NCBI GenBank assembly: GCA_934456295.1
Contig: CAKSHB010000034.1
Span: 1-14,684, forward strand
Direction of reading: 5' to 3'
Length of the DNA stretch: 14,684 bases
Origin: an uncultured Clostridia bacterium
GTDB taxonomy: Bacteria; Bacillota; Clostridia; UBA1381; UMGS1253
The translations under genes and the position numbers were made by a program. This document shows positions 7,691 through 14,524 of this stretch, one piece after another. The first letter of the stretch is position 1, and each line of letters starts with the position of its first letter. The notes under the pieces are model-generated. The model had not been told where the DNA came from and searched no databases. It worked only from the letters and a program-made list of their open reading frames with translations.

Positions 7691-8329
7691 ATGGAAGCAG
7701 TAAAAAGATGGCACAGGGAATGTATGGCAAAGGATATGATAAAAGTATTAAAGGATAAGGGCTATGATGCAATTTATGTAGAAAATGCCGAGGCTGTGCG
7801 CACGGTTGTGGCATCGCTTATACCGGAGGGCGCAAGTGTTGCTGTCGGAGGCAGTGTGACGCTGAACGAAACAAATGTGCTTTCGGACATACAAAACGGC
7901 GCGTATAACTATATAGACAGATACAATCAGCCGAGCTTTGAGGCTATGTGCGATAAGTACCGCGAGGGATATACAGCGGACTATTTTGTTACGAGCACAA
8001 ATGCCATTACCAAAAACGGCGAGCTTGTAAATATTGACTGTACCGGCAACAGAGTCGGAGCCATGGCGTTCGGACCGAAGAAGGTAATTGTTATAGCAGG
8101 TACGAACAAGATTGTGCGCGATATAAATGCGGGAATTACGCGTGCGAAGGAGGTTGCACCGCTTAACGCAAAGCGCATAAAGCACCCGACGCCTTGTGCG
8201 GAGGACGGAAAATGCCACGATTGTACATGTCAGCAGAGAATATGCAACATAACAAGCATTATACATAACTGCTACAAATTTCCCGGCAGAATAACCGTCA
8301 TTCTTGTGCCGGAGGAGCTTGGCTACTGA
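7691..8329 (+). CDS. LUD-domain protein (LutC/YkgG-like, DUF162)
   Basis: The 212-residue product is a stand-alone LUD-domain protein (COG1556 type). Recognisable blocks are SVAVGGSVTLNE (49-60), YFVTSTNAITKNGELVNID (98-116) and GNRVGAMAFGPKKVIVIAGTNKIV (119-142 region). A C-terminal cysteine cluster (C169, C175, C178, C180, C185) lies around HPTPCAEDGKCHDC and RICNIT, as in many clostridial members, and may bind metal. LutC is one of three subunits for lactate oxidation in Bacillus, but no lutA or lutB is visible here, so lactate use should not be assumed. The AGAGGGGG ribosome site ends about ten bases before the ATG. It is the last gene of the likely radical SAM-DUF2344-VOC-LUD unit. No clear plus-strand terminator follows. 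Confidence 0.88.
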   Translation: MEAVKRWHRECMAKDMIKVLKDKGYDAIYVENAEAVRTVVASLIPEGASVAVGGSVTLNETNVLSDIQNGAYNYIDRYNQPSFEAMCDKYREGYTADYFVTSTNAITKNGELVNIDCTGNRVGAMAFGPKKVIVIAGTNKIVRDINAGITRAKEVAPLNAKRIKHPTPCAEDGKCHDCTCQQRICNITSIIHNCYKFPGRITVILVPEELGY

Positions 8330-8356
8330 TACGGATATAAACTTTGAAAATGTGAA

Positions 8357-8501
8357 AATAAAAAGCCCGTGCGAAAATTTTTTGAAGTCTGAGGCCTTCA
8401 AAAAAACGCACATGGGCAAAAAATCTCTTATCATTCCTTGCCATGCGGATAAGAGAGAGGGTATTAATATTTGTGTCGGCGCATGGCGGCGGAATGGAGA
8501 T
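8357..8501 (+). repeat. Structured leader repeat, copy 1
   Basis: This 145-base segment is almost identical to 8539-8685, 182 bases downstream. It holds an outer hairpin (8365-8373 with 8407-8417, two-base bulge), an inner stem (8378-8387 with 8396-8405), and a perfect 9-bp stem TCTCTTATC/GATAAGAGA (8424-8432, 8448-8456). Part of that stem's loop, GCCATGCG (8440-8447), is the exact complement of CGCATGGC (8480-8487). It ends in GGCGGAATGGAGAT, the same ribosome-site motif as copy 2, but its ATG (8505) is followed at once by TGA, so it leads into no gene. It is preceded by the LUD gene stop at 8329. I do not recognise a known RNA class. Confidence 0.85.
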
Positions 8502-8503
8502 AT

Positions 8504-8540
8504 AATGTGAAAGTCCCTTTCACATTAGCCTCCGGCGGAA
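8504..8540 (+). repeat. 10-bp perfect hairpin plus GCCTCCGGCGGAAT element
   Basis: AATGTGAAAG (8504-8513) and CTTTCACATT (8517-8526) are perfect complements with a three-base loop. GCCTCCGGCGGAAT follows (8528-8541) and runs into copy 2 of the leader. The same arrangement, a GTAAAAG...CTTTTGC hairpin, a short spacer and GCCTCCGGCGGAAT, recurs before the ADP-ribosylglycohydrolase gene at 11490-11524, which points to a dispersed element. Confidence 0.75.
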
Positions 8541-8685
8541 TAAAAAGCCCGTGCGAAATTTTTTTTGAAGTCTGAGGCCTTCAAAAAAACGCACATGGGC
8601 AAAAAAATCTCTTATCATTCCTTGCCATGCGGATAAGAGAGAGGGTATCAATATTTGTGCCGGCGCATGGCGGCGGAATGGAGAT
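8539..8685 (+). repeat. Structured leader repeat, copy 2 (5' leader of the Na/Pi gene)
   Basis: This 147-base near-copy of 8357-8501 directly precedes the Na/Pi cotransporter. Differences are two T/C changes in the unpaired linker and small length changes in A or T runs; all GC-containing stem bases are kept. Stems are 8547-8555 with 8590-8600, TCTCTTATC (8608-8616) with GATAAGAGA (8632-8640), and loop GCCATGCG (8624-8631) against CGCATGGC (8664-8671). The last segment lies four bases before GGAATGGAG (8675-8683), whose GGAG is six bases from the ATG at 8690. Structure here could therefore control ribosome access. Whether it is a riboswitch, a protein-binding leader or a repeat element is open. 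Confidence 0.85.
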
Positions 8686-8689
8686 TTTT

Positions 8690-10486
8690 ATGCAATTTGG
8701 CTGGATTATATCACTGCTGGCGGGACTTGCATTTTTCATGTATGGCATGAACATAATGGGAGAAGGGCTTGAAAAGTCGGCAGGCGACAAGCTTGGAAAA
8801 ATTATTGACAGTTTTACGAGCAACAAGTTTAAAGGGGTTCTTGTCGGGCTTGGTGTAACGGCTCTTATCCAGAGCTCGTCGGCAACAACGGTAATGGTTA
8901 TCGGTTTTATAAATGCCGGTCTTATGAATCTCGGACAGGCAGTCGGAGTAATTATGGGCGCCAATATCGGTACGACCGTTACGTCATTCATTATCAGTAT
9001 GGAGGATATAAGTTCGTCCGCATCGTCGCTTATGGGGCTTTTAAAGCCGTCGTTCTGGGCGCCGATTATGGCTGTTTTGGGTGTGTTCTTCATACTCTTT
9101 ATAAATAAGAAAAAGTATCAGAGCGTCGGTCTGATTTTGGCAGGCTTTGGATTTTTGTTTGTCGGACTTGGCATGATGGAGGAATCCATGGCATTCCTGA
9201 AGGACAGCGAAAGCTTTAAGCAGATAATGGTTTCTTTCGGAAATCCGCTCATAGGCGTTCTTGTAGGTACGGTTGTTACGGCTATTATCCAGAGTTCGTC
9301 CGCATCGGTCGGCATATTGCAGACTTTGGCGGGAAGTATGGTGCTGCCGTTTTCGTCGGTTGTGCCGGTTATACTCGGTCAGAACATCGGAACATGTATA
9401 ACGGCGATACTGTCGAGCGTCGGTGCAAATAAAAACGCAAAGCGCGGCGCGGTAATTCATTTGCTGTTCAACGTTATTGGAACGGTTGTTTTCATGGTTT
9501 TGATTTATGCAACTCCGCTTGCGTCATATCTGCCGTTCTGGAACGACCAGACAAGCAGACTTAACATTGCTGTGTTCCACCTGATATTTAATGTGTTTAA
9601 CACGCTTATGCTGCTTCCGTTCTCAAATATGCTTGTTAAAGCGGCACAGATTATTGTGCCCGGCAAGGACAGAGGCATGGGACACAATCTTCTCGATGAG
9701 CGTCTTATCGCAACGCCTGCTCTTGCCATAAGCCAGGCTGTAAAGCAGGTAGTGAGAATGGCACATATTGCACGTGAAAGCGTTGGCGTATCGCTTGATA
9801 TGCTTGAAAACCAGAATACGTCGAAGCGCGGTCTTATCGATGATAACGAAGAAGCGCTTGACGAGATGGAGGCACAGACGACGCAGTATCTTGTAAAGAT
9901 TGCGGACCAGTCGCTTACTGAGGACGAAAATGAGAATGTGTCGATGATGTTTCATATTATAACCGACCTTGAACGGATAGGCGACCATGCATACAATATT
10001 GCAGAGGGCGTTGAGGCGGCGGTTGCTGCCGAAACGATAACATCAAAAAAAGCGCTTTCGGAGCTTGAGTCTATGGCGGCGGCAACGCGTGAGATTGTTG
10101 ACCTTGCCGTGAAGGCATATGAAAACAATGACGTTGAGGCAGCAAAGAGAATACAGCCGTGTGAGGACGTAATTGACCTTATGAAGGAAACCTTCAAGAG
10201 CCGTCATGTGAACCGCCTTACAAAGCAGAAATGCAATTTTAAATCGGGCGTACTGTTCCTTGATGTGATAAACAATCTTGAGCGCATATCGGACCATTGC
10301 TCAAATGTTGGGCTTGCGGTTGAGCAGCTTGCAAATCCGCAGGAGGTCGGTTATGACCAGCATTTGTACATGAAGGACTTGCATATGAACAAGACAAAGG
10401 AATATAAGGCGATTTATACGGAATATCTTGAAAAGTATCATCTTGATAAGAAGATAAAAGAGGGAAAAGAGAAAAACAAGGACTGA
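8690..10486 (+). CDS. Na+/phosphate cotransporter with PhoU-like C-terminal domain
   Basis: The start at 8690 (MQFGWIISLLAG) has GGAG six bases upstream and gives 598 residues. An in-frame ATG at 8627 lies inside the leader repeat and is rejected. The membrane part carries the two inverted Na/Pi (PF02690) repeats: ALIQSSSATT (58-67) with GANIGTT (90-96), and AIIQSSSASV (198-207) with GQNIGTC (230-236). Other hydrophobic segments run roughly 4-20, 124-138, 146-162, 253-276 and 293-311. From about residue 345 to 570 the protein is helical and PhoU-like (DLERIGDHAYNIAEGVE, then NNLERISDHCSNVG), then a lysine-rich tail. It imports phosphate with sodium at the cytoplasmic membrane; the PhoU part probably tunes transport. 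The duplicated leader suggests post-transcriptional control. Confidence 0.94.
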   Translation: MQFGWIISLLAGLAFFMYGMNIMGEGLEKSAGDKLGKIIDSFTSNKFKGVLVGLGVTALIQSSSATTVMVIGFINAGLMNLGQAVGVIMGANIGTTVTSFIISMEDISSSASSLMGLLKPSFWAPIMAVLGVFFILFINKKKYQSVGLILAGFGFLFVGLGMMEESMAFLKDSESFKQIMVSFGNPLIGVLVGTVVTAIIQSSSASVGILQTLAGSMVLPFSSVVPVILGQNIGTCITAILSSVGANKNAKRGAVIHLLFNVIGTVVFMVLIYATPLASYLPFWNDQTSRLNIAVFHLIFNVFNTLMLLPFSNMLVKAAQIIVPGKDRGMGHNLLDERLIATPALAISQAVKQVVRMAHIARESVGVSLDMLENQNTSKRGLIDDNEEALDEMEAQTTQYLVKIADQSLTEDENENVSMMFHIITDLERIGDHAYNIAEGVEAAVAAETITSKKALSELESMAAATREIVDLAVKAYENNDVEAAKRIQPCEDVIDLMKETFKSRHVNRLTKQKCNFKSGVLFLDVINNLERISDHCSNVGLAVEQLANPQEVGYDQHLYMKDLHMNKTKEYKAIYTEYLEKYHLDKKIKEGKEKNKD

Positions 10487-10514
10487 TACAAGGCAGTGGC
10501 TTTTAATGTATCGG
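10483..10514 (+). other. Intercistronic 8-bp hairpin between Na/Pi and AraC genes
   Basis: CTGATACA (10483-10490) pairs with TGTATCGG (10507-10514), including one G-U pair, around a 16-base loop. It overlaps the Na/Pi stop codon (TGA 10484-10486) and ends 19 bases before the AraC start. No T-run follows, so it is not a standard terminator. It could protect the upstream message or lower AraC translation. Confidence 0.4.
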
Positions 10515-10533
10515 ATTTGTGCGGTGTTTAGGT

Positions 10534-11412
10534 ATGCGCGTATACAGGGAAAAGGATTTTATTGACCCGAAAGAGAACATATTTGTTGAGATGCTGTATG
10601 ACCCTGAAGAGGATATTCATACTCATGAATTTATTGAGATTGTGTATATATATTCGGGGAGCGGTATACAGGTCGTTTCGGACAGCAGTTATAATGTGAG
10701 CGAGGGCGATTTGATTTTTATAGATATGGGGCAGACCCATTCATGCAGAAACTCAAAAAACATGAAATATGTCAATATACTGTTAAAGCCTGAATTTGTG
10801 AGCAATGAGCTTATAAATTCGTCAAATGTTTTCGAGGTATTTACTCTTGCGGCTTTTGATGATTTTGAAGGCGAGATAAAAAATTCCGTGCGTATGGTTT
10901 CGTTTGAGGGCAGCATGAAAATTAAGGTCAGAGAGCTTGTTGAGTCGATGGCGGCGGAATTTGAAGAAAAAAATGTCGGCTACAGGTCTGCGCTGAAGGG
11001 ATATGTTGACATATTGTTTGCCTATGTTTTGCGAACCATGGGCGGAAGCGGCGAAGAGGTCAGATATATGCACGGCGTTGCGGATAATATGCTGCAATAT
11101 ATCGGGGAAAATCTCTCCGAAAAGCTGACGCTCAGCGATTTGGCGGCAAAATGTTTTTATACTCCGGCATATTTCGGGCGCATGTTTAAAAAGTGTTACA
11201 AAATGAGCTTTAAAAGCTATATGAAAAAAATGCGCATAGAAAAAGCGGCACAGTATCTGGCTAAGACGGATATGCCGATTGAAAAAGTGATTGAGCTTGT
11301 CGGATATGGTGAAAGGTCGCTGTTTTTCAAGCATTTTAAGGAGCTTATGGGAGAAACACCCGGCAAGTTCCGAGAAGAAAAAAATAAAAGTGTGCAAAAA
11401 AGTACACAATGA
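10534..11412 (+). CDS. AraC-family transcriptional regulator, downstream of Na/Pi gene
   Basis: The ATG at 10534 gives 292 residues; a GTG at 10519 would add five residues and has no better ribosome site. Both starts have weak Shine-Dalgarno sequences. Residues about 15-95 form a cupin-like sensor domain (HTHEFIEIVYIYSGSG, SEGDLIFIDMGQTHSC). The C-terminal ~100 residues are the double helix-turn-helix: MLQYIGENLSEKLTLSDLAA, FGRMFKKCYKMSFKSYMKKM, then IEKVIELVGYGERSLFFKHF and the end motif ETPGKFR. It is 47 bases after the Na/Pi gene and may be read from it, and it precedes the ADP-ribosylglycohydrolase gene across a terminator. AraC genes of this type usually control a neighbour, here most likely the ADP-ribosylglycohydrolase. 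The ligand is unknown. Confidence 0.9.
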   Translation: MRVYREKDFIDPKENIFVEMLYDPEEDIHTHEFIEIVYIYSGSGIQVVSDSSYNVSEGDLIFIDMGQTHSCRNSKNMKYVNILLKPEFVSNELINSSNVFEVFTLAAFDDFEGEIKNSVRMVSFEGSMKIKVRELVESMAAEFEEKNVGYRSALKGYVDILFAYVLRTMGGSGEEVRYMHGVADNMLQYIGENLSEKLTLSDLAAKCFYTPAYFGRMFKKCYKMSFKSYMKKMRIEKAAQYLAKTDMPIEKVIELVGYGERSLFFKHFKELMGETPGKFREEKNKSVQKSTQ

Positions 11413-11437
11413 CAGCAAAAAATACAACTGTATATTC

Positions 11438-11486
11438 AAAAACCTTCCTGTATAATCAGATTATAAATTATGCAGGGAGGTTTTTT
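11438..11486 (+). terminator. Rho-independent terminator of the AraC gene
   Basis: CCTTCCTG (11443-11450) pairs with CAGGGAGG (11473-11480, one G-U), flanked by an A-run and followed by six T (11481-11486). The loop holds a TATAATC/GATTATA inverted repeat and a perfect TATAAT (11451-11456). The terminator lies 26 bases after the AraC stop and only 51 bases before the next start codon. Confidence 0.85.
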
Positions 11487-11489
11487 CGT

Positions 11490-11529
11490 GTAAAAGTTTC
11501 TTTTGCGATTGCCTCCGGCGGAATGGAGG
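11490..11529 (+). promoter_or_regulatory. Leader with ribosome site held in a CCTCC/GGAGG hairpin
   Basis: GTAAAAG (11490-11496) can pair with CTTTTGC (11500-11506, one G-U), followed by GCCTCCGGCGGAAT (11511-11524) and GGAGG (11525-11529). CCTCC (11512-11516) is the exact complement of the GGAGG, which is the Shine-Dalgarno sequence eight bases before the ATG at 11538. Folding would hide the ribosome site. A four-codon reading frame (ATG 11523, stop TAA 11535-11537) abuts the real start. The element shares sequence with 8507-8541. Confidence 0.6.
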
Positions 11530-11537
11530 ACTTTTAA

Positions 11538-13088
11538 ATGAAATTATCTTATGAAACTTTGAGAGAAAAAATAAACGGCTGCTGGCAGGGCAAGAATATC
11601 GGCGGCATACTCGGGGCGCCGTTTGAGTGCTATCGTCAGGTTAATGATGTAAGCTTTTACACACAGGATTTTTCAAAGGGAATACCGATGAATGACGACC
11701 TTGATTTACAGCTTGTGTGGCTAAATGCGGTTGAAAAATACGGTAGGAATGTAAATGCGTCAATTCTTGGCGATTACTGGCTTTCATACATAGTTCCCGA
11801 TTGGGCTGAATACGGCATTTCAAAGGGGAATATGCGCGCAGGCTTGCAGCCGCCACTGTCGGGTCATGTCAGCAACCCGTATAAAGACAGCTGCGGCTGC
11901 TTTATACGTTCGGAAATATGGGCATGCCTCTGTGCGGGACACCCCGAACTTGCCGCACGCTATGCATATGAGGACGCGATTGTTGACCATGCGGGCGAGG
12001 GCATGTATGCGGAAATCTTTTGCGCGGCGCTTCAGGCGGCGGCATTCGTTGAAAGTGACATGGATAAACTTGTTAAAATCGGCTTGTCATATATTCCCGA
12101 AGATTGCAAGGTGAGAGAGGCCGTTGAAACGGCTATTGAGTGTTATAATTCGGGAAAAAGCTGGCTTGAAGCACGCGAAATCCTGTTTGAGCGTGTCCCC
12201 GGTTCGTTTGCGCTCAACATGCCGCATATGACGCTTGATACATTAAATGAAACAGAGAAAAACACTCAGGTGGGCATGGACGCACCGAACAATATCGGCA
12301 TAATGATGATTGGCTGGCTGTACGGCGAGGGTGACTTCGGCAAAAGCTTATGCATTGCGGTAAACTGCGGAGAGGATACAGACTGTACTGCCGCAACTCT
12401 CGGCGCAATAATGGGAATTATACACGGAGAAAAGGGTTTGCCTAAAAAATGGATTGAACCGATTGGCGGTGCAATTGAAATTGGCTGCGTAAATGTTCAC
12501 ACGCCGTATTTGTGGCTGCCGAAAAATGTTTATGAGCTTTCTGACAGAGTGCTCAGAAATATACCTGCATTTATGGGACCTGATATTTGTGACATAATGT
12601 GCGGCGACGATATATTTGAGCTTGAAACGGCGGAAAAGCTTGAGTATTCGGGCGATTGTCTGTATCTTAAAGACATATCTCTGCCCGATATATCGCATGA
12701 ACCTGCTCTGGGGGAGAGGCTGGCGCTGTCGCCGTACTGTGTATACAATTCATTCACGACGTTTTACACTGTTCTGGACTATATGGACGAGCCTTACATA
12801 AAACAGGGAGAGGCGCGCAGAATGCGTCTTACTGTCAGCGATAACAGTTCAATCGGACAGACGAACTGGATTGATGTGACGATATACACACCCGAAGGAG
12901 TAAACATCCTTCAGGGCAAGCATTTCTCGATGCAGCTGCCGAACAGATACAAAAAACAGGCAGTGGTGGAATTTGATGTGTTTGCCGAGGTTATAAATTC
13001 GGGCAAGGTTGAATTTATGATTGATATTGCGCAGGCGGGACGCCATACCTACGGAGCAGTAAAAGCGACATTGTATGCGTCGCGCTGA
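11538..13088 (+). CDS. ADP-ribosylglycohydrolase-family protein with extra C-terminal domain
   Basis: The 516-residue product begins with the all-helical ADP-ribosylglycohydrolase (DraG/ARH) fold (~1-330). Family landmarks are GCWQGKNIGGILGAPFE (14-30), MNDDLDLQ (51-58, metal-binding acidic cluster), DHAGEGMYAEIF (150-161) and GEDTDCTAATLGAIMG (278-293, the second metal site). The rest, about 185 residues, is rich in beta-strand and aromatic residues and looks like an added beta-sandwich, making this longer than the ~300-residue core family. DraG-type enzymes remove ADP-ribose from proteins, but many bacterial relatives beside AraC genes are thought to act on nucleosides or sugar conjugates. 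There is no signal peptide, so it is cytosolic. The ribosome site is GGAGG in a possible hairpin. Substrate unknown. Confidence 0.9.
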   Translation: MKLSYETLREKINGCWQGKNIGGILGAPFECYRQVNDVSFYTQDFSKGIPMNDDLDLQLVWLNAVEKYGRNVNASILGDYWLSYIVPDWAEYGISKGNMRAGLQPPLSGHVSNPYKDSCGCFIRSEIWACLCAGHPELAARYAYEDAIVDHAGEGMYAEIFCAALQAAAFVESDMDKLVKIGLSYIPEDCKVREAVETAIECYNSGKSWLEAREILFERVPGSFALNMPHMTLDTLNETEKNTQVGMDAPNNIGIMMIGWLYGEGDFGKSLCIAVNCGEDTDCTAATLGAIMGIIHGEKGLPKKWIEPIGGAIEIGCVNVHTPYLWLPKNVYELSDRVLRNIPAFMGPDICDIMCGDDIFELETAEKLEYSGDCLYLKDISLPDISHEPALGERLALSPYCVYNSFTTFYTVLDYMDEPYIKQGEARRMRLTVSDNSSIGQTNWIDVTIYTPEGVNILQGKHFSMQLPNRYKKQAVVEFDVFAEVINSGKVEFMIDIAQAGRHTYGAVKATLYASR

Positions 13089-13130
13089 AAAAGACAGATA
13101 AACCATAGCTTTATAAAAATACAAAAACAT

Positions 13131-13171
13131 ACGCCCTCAGGGTTAAACAGCGCTGAGGGTGTATTCTTTTT
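13131..13171. terminator. Bidirectional terminator between converging genes
   Basis: ACGCCCTCAG (13131-13140) pairs over ten bases with CTGAGGGTGT (13153-13162, one G-U). Rightward it is followed by ATTCTTTTT and leftward by ATGTTTTTG, so it can end both the ADP-ribosylglycohydrolase and the FAD oxidoreductase transcripts. Confidence 0.9.
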
Positions 13172-13193
13172 ACTTGCAAAATATACCGCAGCT

Positions 13194-14444
13194 TCAGAAA
13201 ATCAAGGCTCTTATTTCCTCTGCGCTCACACTGCGTACCGGTATGCCCTTTTTTACCGACAGGGCAGCGGCTGCGCCTGCCGCCTCACCTGTTGCGGCAC
13301 AAATCGGCATGGCTCTGTAGCTCGAATGTGCCATATGTGTTCCCGAAATGCTGCGGCCGCAAAGGAGAAGATTTTCAATCTTTTCGGGGAGCAGACATCT
13401 GTATGGTATTGTATATCCGTTTTTCTGGGTAAATTTGTGCTGTACACCCGTTTCATCAAGTCCGGCGCCGGTCAGGTTATGTATGTCAAAGTTGAAGTGG
13501 GCGCCTTTTACAACATAGTCATCAAAAGTGCGCGCTGATAGTATATCGTCTTTTGTGAGTATGTATTCACCTTTGAAATGGCGCGTTTCTCTTACGCCTA
13601 TCAATGATGCGGAGCTTATTATGAAGCAGTTTTCATAGCCCGGGACATATTTGCGCAGAAAATTTTCAATGTCTTTCATCTGTTTTCTGCAAACAACTGT
13701 AGCTTTTGTTAAATCTTCGGCTTTTGTTCCGTCAATTTCAACGCAGTTTGTCATGTTGCAGGTAACGATGTCTGGCAGTGTTGATTTATATAAAAGCACA
13801 TGACCTGCCGGATAGGGGAGCTTTTCTTTTGCCAATGACTGCAATTCGCCCTTTTGTGTGGGAACGAGTGTTTCAAATGAACCGGGGAAAACGGCGCGCT
13901 CATAATCAACGCCGCCAACTTTAAACATGATTGTAGCAGGCTGCATTTTGCCGTCGCTTTCTCTGCCTTTTATGTATTCTACTCCGCATTTATACGCTAT
14001 GTCACCGTCGCCCGAGGCGTCTATTATAACATCTGCGTATATATCGGTGAAGCCGGATTTGTTTACAACGGAAACACCCTTTAATACATTGCCGTCGGAG
14101 ATGGCATCGCAGGCAAAGGTGTAGAGCATAACGCTGACATTAACCTCACACATCATTTCAAGATAGAGCGTTTTGAGATTTTCGGGGTCAATTACCGTTT
14201 CGGGCGCTTCTTGTTTTGCGTCATTCATAGCTACGCTGCGTCTGAGAATTTCGCGGTATAGGGGACTGTCACAATCACCCGTCCAGTGACTCATAAGTCC
14301 TGATGTGGCAATTCCACCCAAATCGCCGCATTGCTCAGCGATAATTACTTTCGCACCGTTTTTTGCCGCAGCGTATGCCGCGCATATGCCGGCGGGACCG
14401 CTGCCGATGACCAGCACATCTGTTTTCATACATGTTTTTTTCAT
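13194..14444 (-). CDS. FAD-dependent oxidoreductase (PF12831-type)
   Basis: The 416-residue leftward product starts at an ATG at 14444, with AGGAGG nine bases upstream. The N-terminal Rossmann loop is GSGPAG (14-19), with the strand-2 acid in VIIAEQ (E37) and then GDLGGIATSGLMSHW, typical of the FAD_oxidored family. DVIIDASGDGDIAYKCG is the ATG/GD-type flavin motif. The C-terminus holds LLLCGRSISGTHMAHSSYRAM and ATGEAAGAAAALSVKKGIPV, which close the FAD site. There is no signal peptide, so it is probably cytosolic. Such proteins are often annotated as uncharacterised dehydrogenases near AraC-controlled sugar loci. It converges with the ADP-ribosylglycohydrolase gene and diverges from a partial gene at 14584, which may regulate it. 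The substrate cannot be read from the sequence. Confidence 0.92.
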   Translation of the reverse strand: MKKTCMKTDVLVIGSGPAGICAAYAAAKNGAKVIIAEQCGDLGGIATSGLMSHWTGDCDSPLYREILRRSVAMNDAKQEAPETVIDPENLKTLYLEMMCEVNVSVMLYTFACDAISDGNVLKGVSVVNKSGFTDIYADVIIDASGDGDIAYKCGVEYIKGRESDGKMQPATIMFKVGGVDYERAVFPGSFETLVPTQKGELQSLAKEKLPYPAGHVLLYKSTLPDIVTCNMTNCVEIDGTKAEDLTKATVVCRKQMKDIENFLRKYVPGYENCFIISSASLIGVRETRHFKGEYILTKDDILSARTFDDYVVKGAHFNFDIHNLTGAGLDETGVQHKFTQKNGYTIPYRCLLPEKIENLLLCGRSISGTHMAHSSYRAMPICAATGEAAGAAAALSVKKGIPVRSVSAEEIRALIF

Positions 14445-14524
14445 AATGTTATGCCTCCTGTGTTTTTATATTCTGTTTACAGTATGAGAATATCACCTAT
14501 ATAAAAGTTTTAATATATAATTTA

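Noticed and set aside
8365..8417. Outer hairpin of leader copy 1 as the terminator of the LUD gene
   Set aside because: On the plus strand the stem is followed by A-rich, not T-rich, sequence. A U-run would follow only in the leftward direction, where no gene needs it.
7748..8434. Leftward open frame (228 codons) opposite the LUD gene
   Set aside because: It is antisense to a clear LUD-domain protein, has no motif and begins inside leader repeat copy 1 without a promoter.
8357..8685. CRISPR array or classic insertion sequence
   Set aside because: There are only two units of ~146 bases, with no spacers of CRISPR size, no transposase and no terminal inverted repeats with target duplications that I can see.
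8627..8689. In-frame upstream start for the Na/Pi cotransporter
   Set aside because: The extra 21 residues are read from the duplicated leader, the equivalent frame in copy 1 ends in a stop, and the good ribosome site is at 8680-8683, just before the ATG at 8690.
10519..10533. GTG start adding five residues to the second AraC protein
   Set aside because: It has no better Shine-Dalgarno sequence, and the ATG at 10534 gives a normal N-terminus. The choice is not certain.
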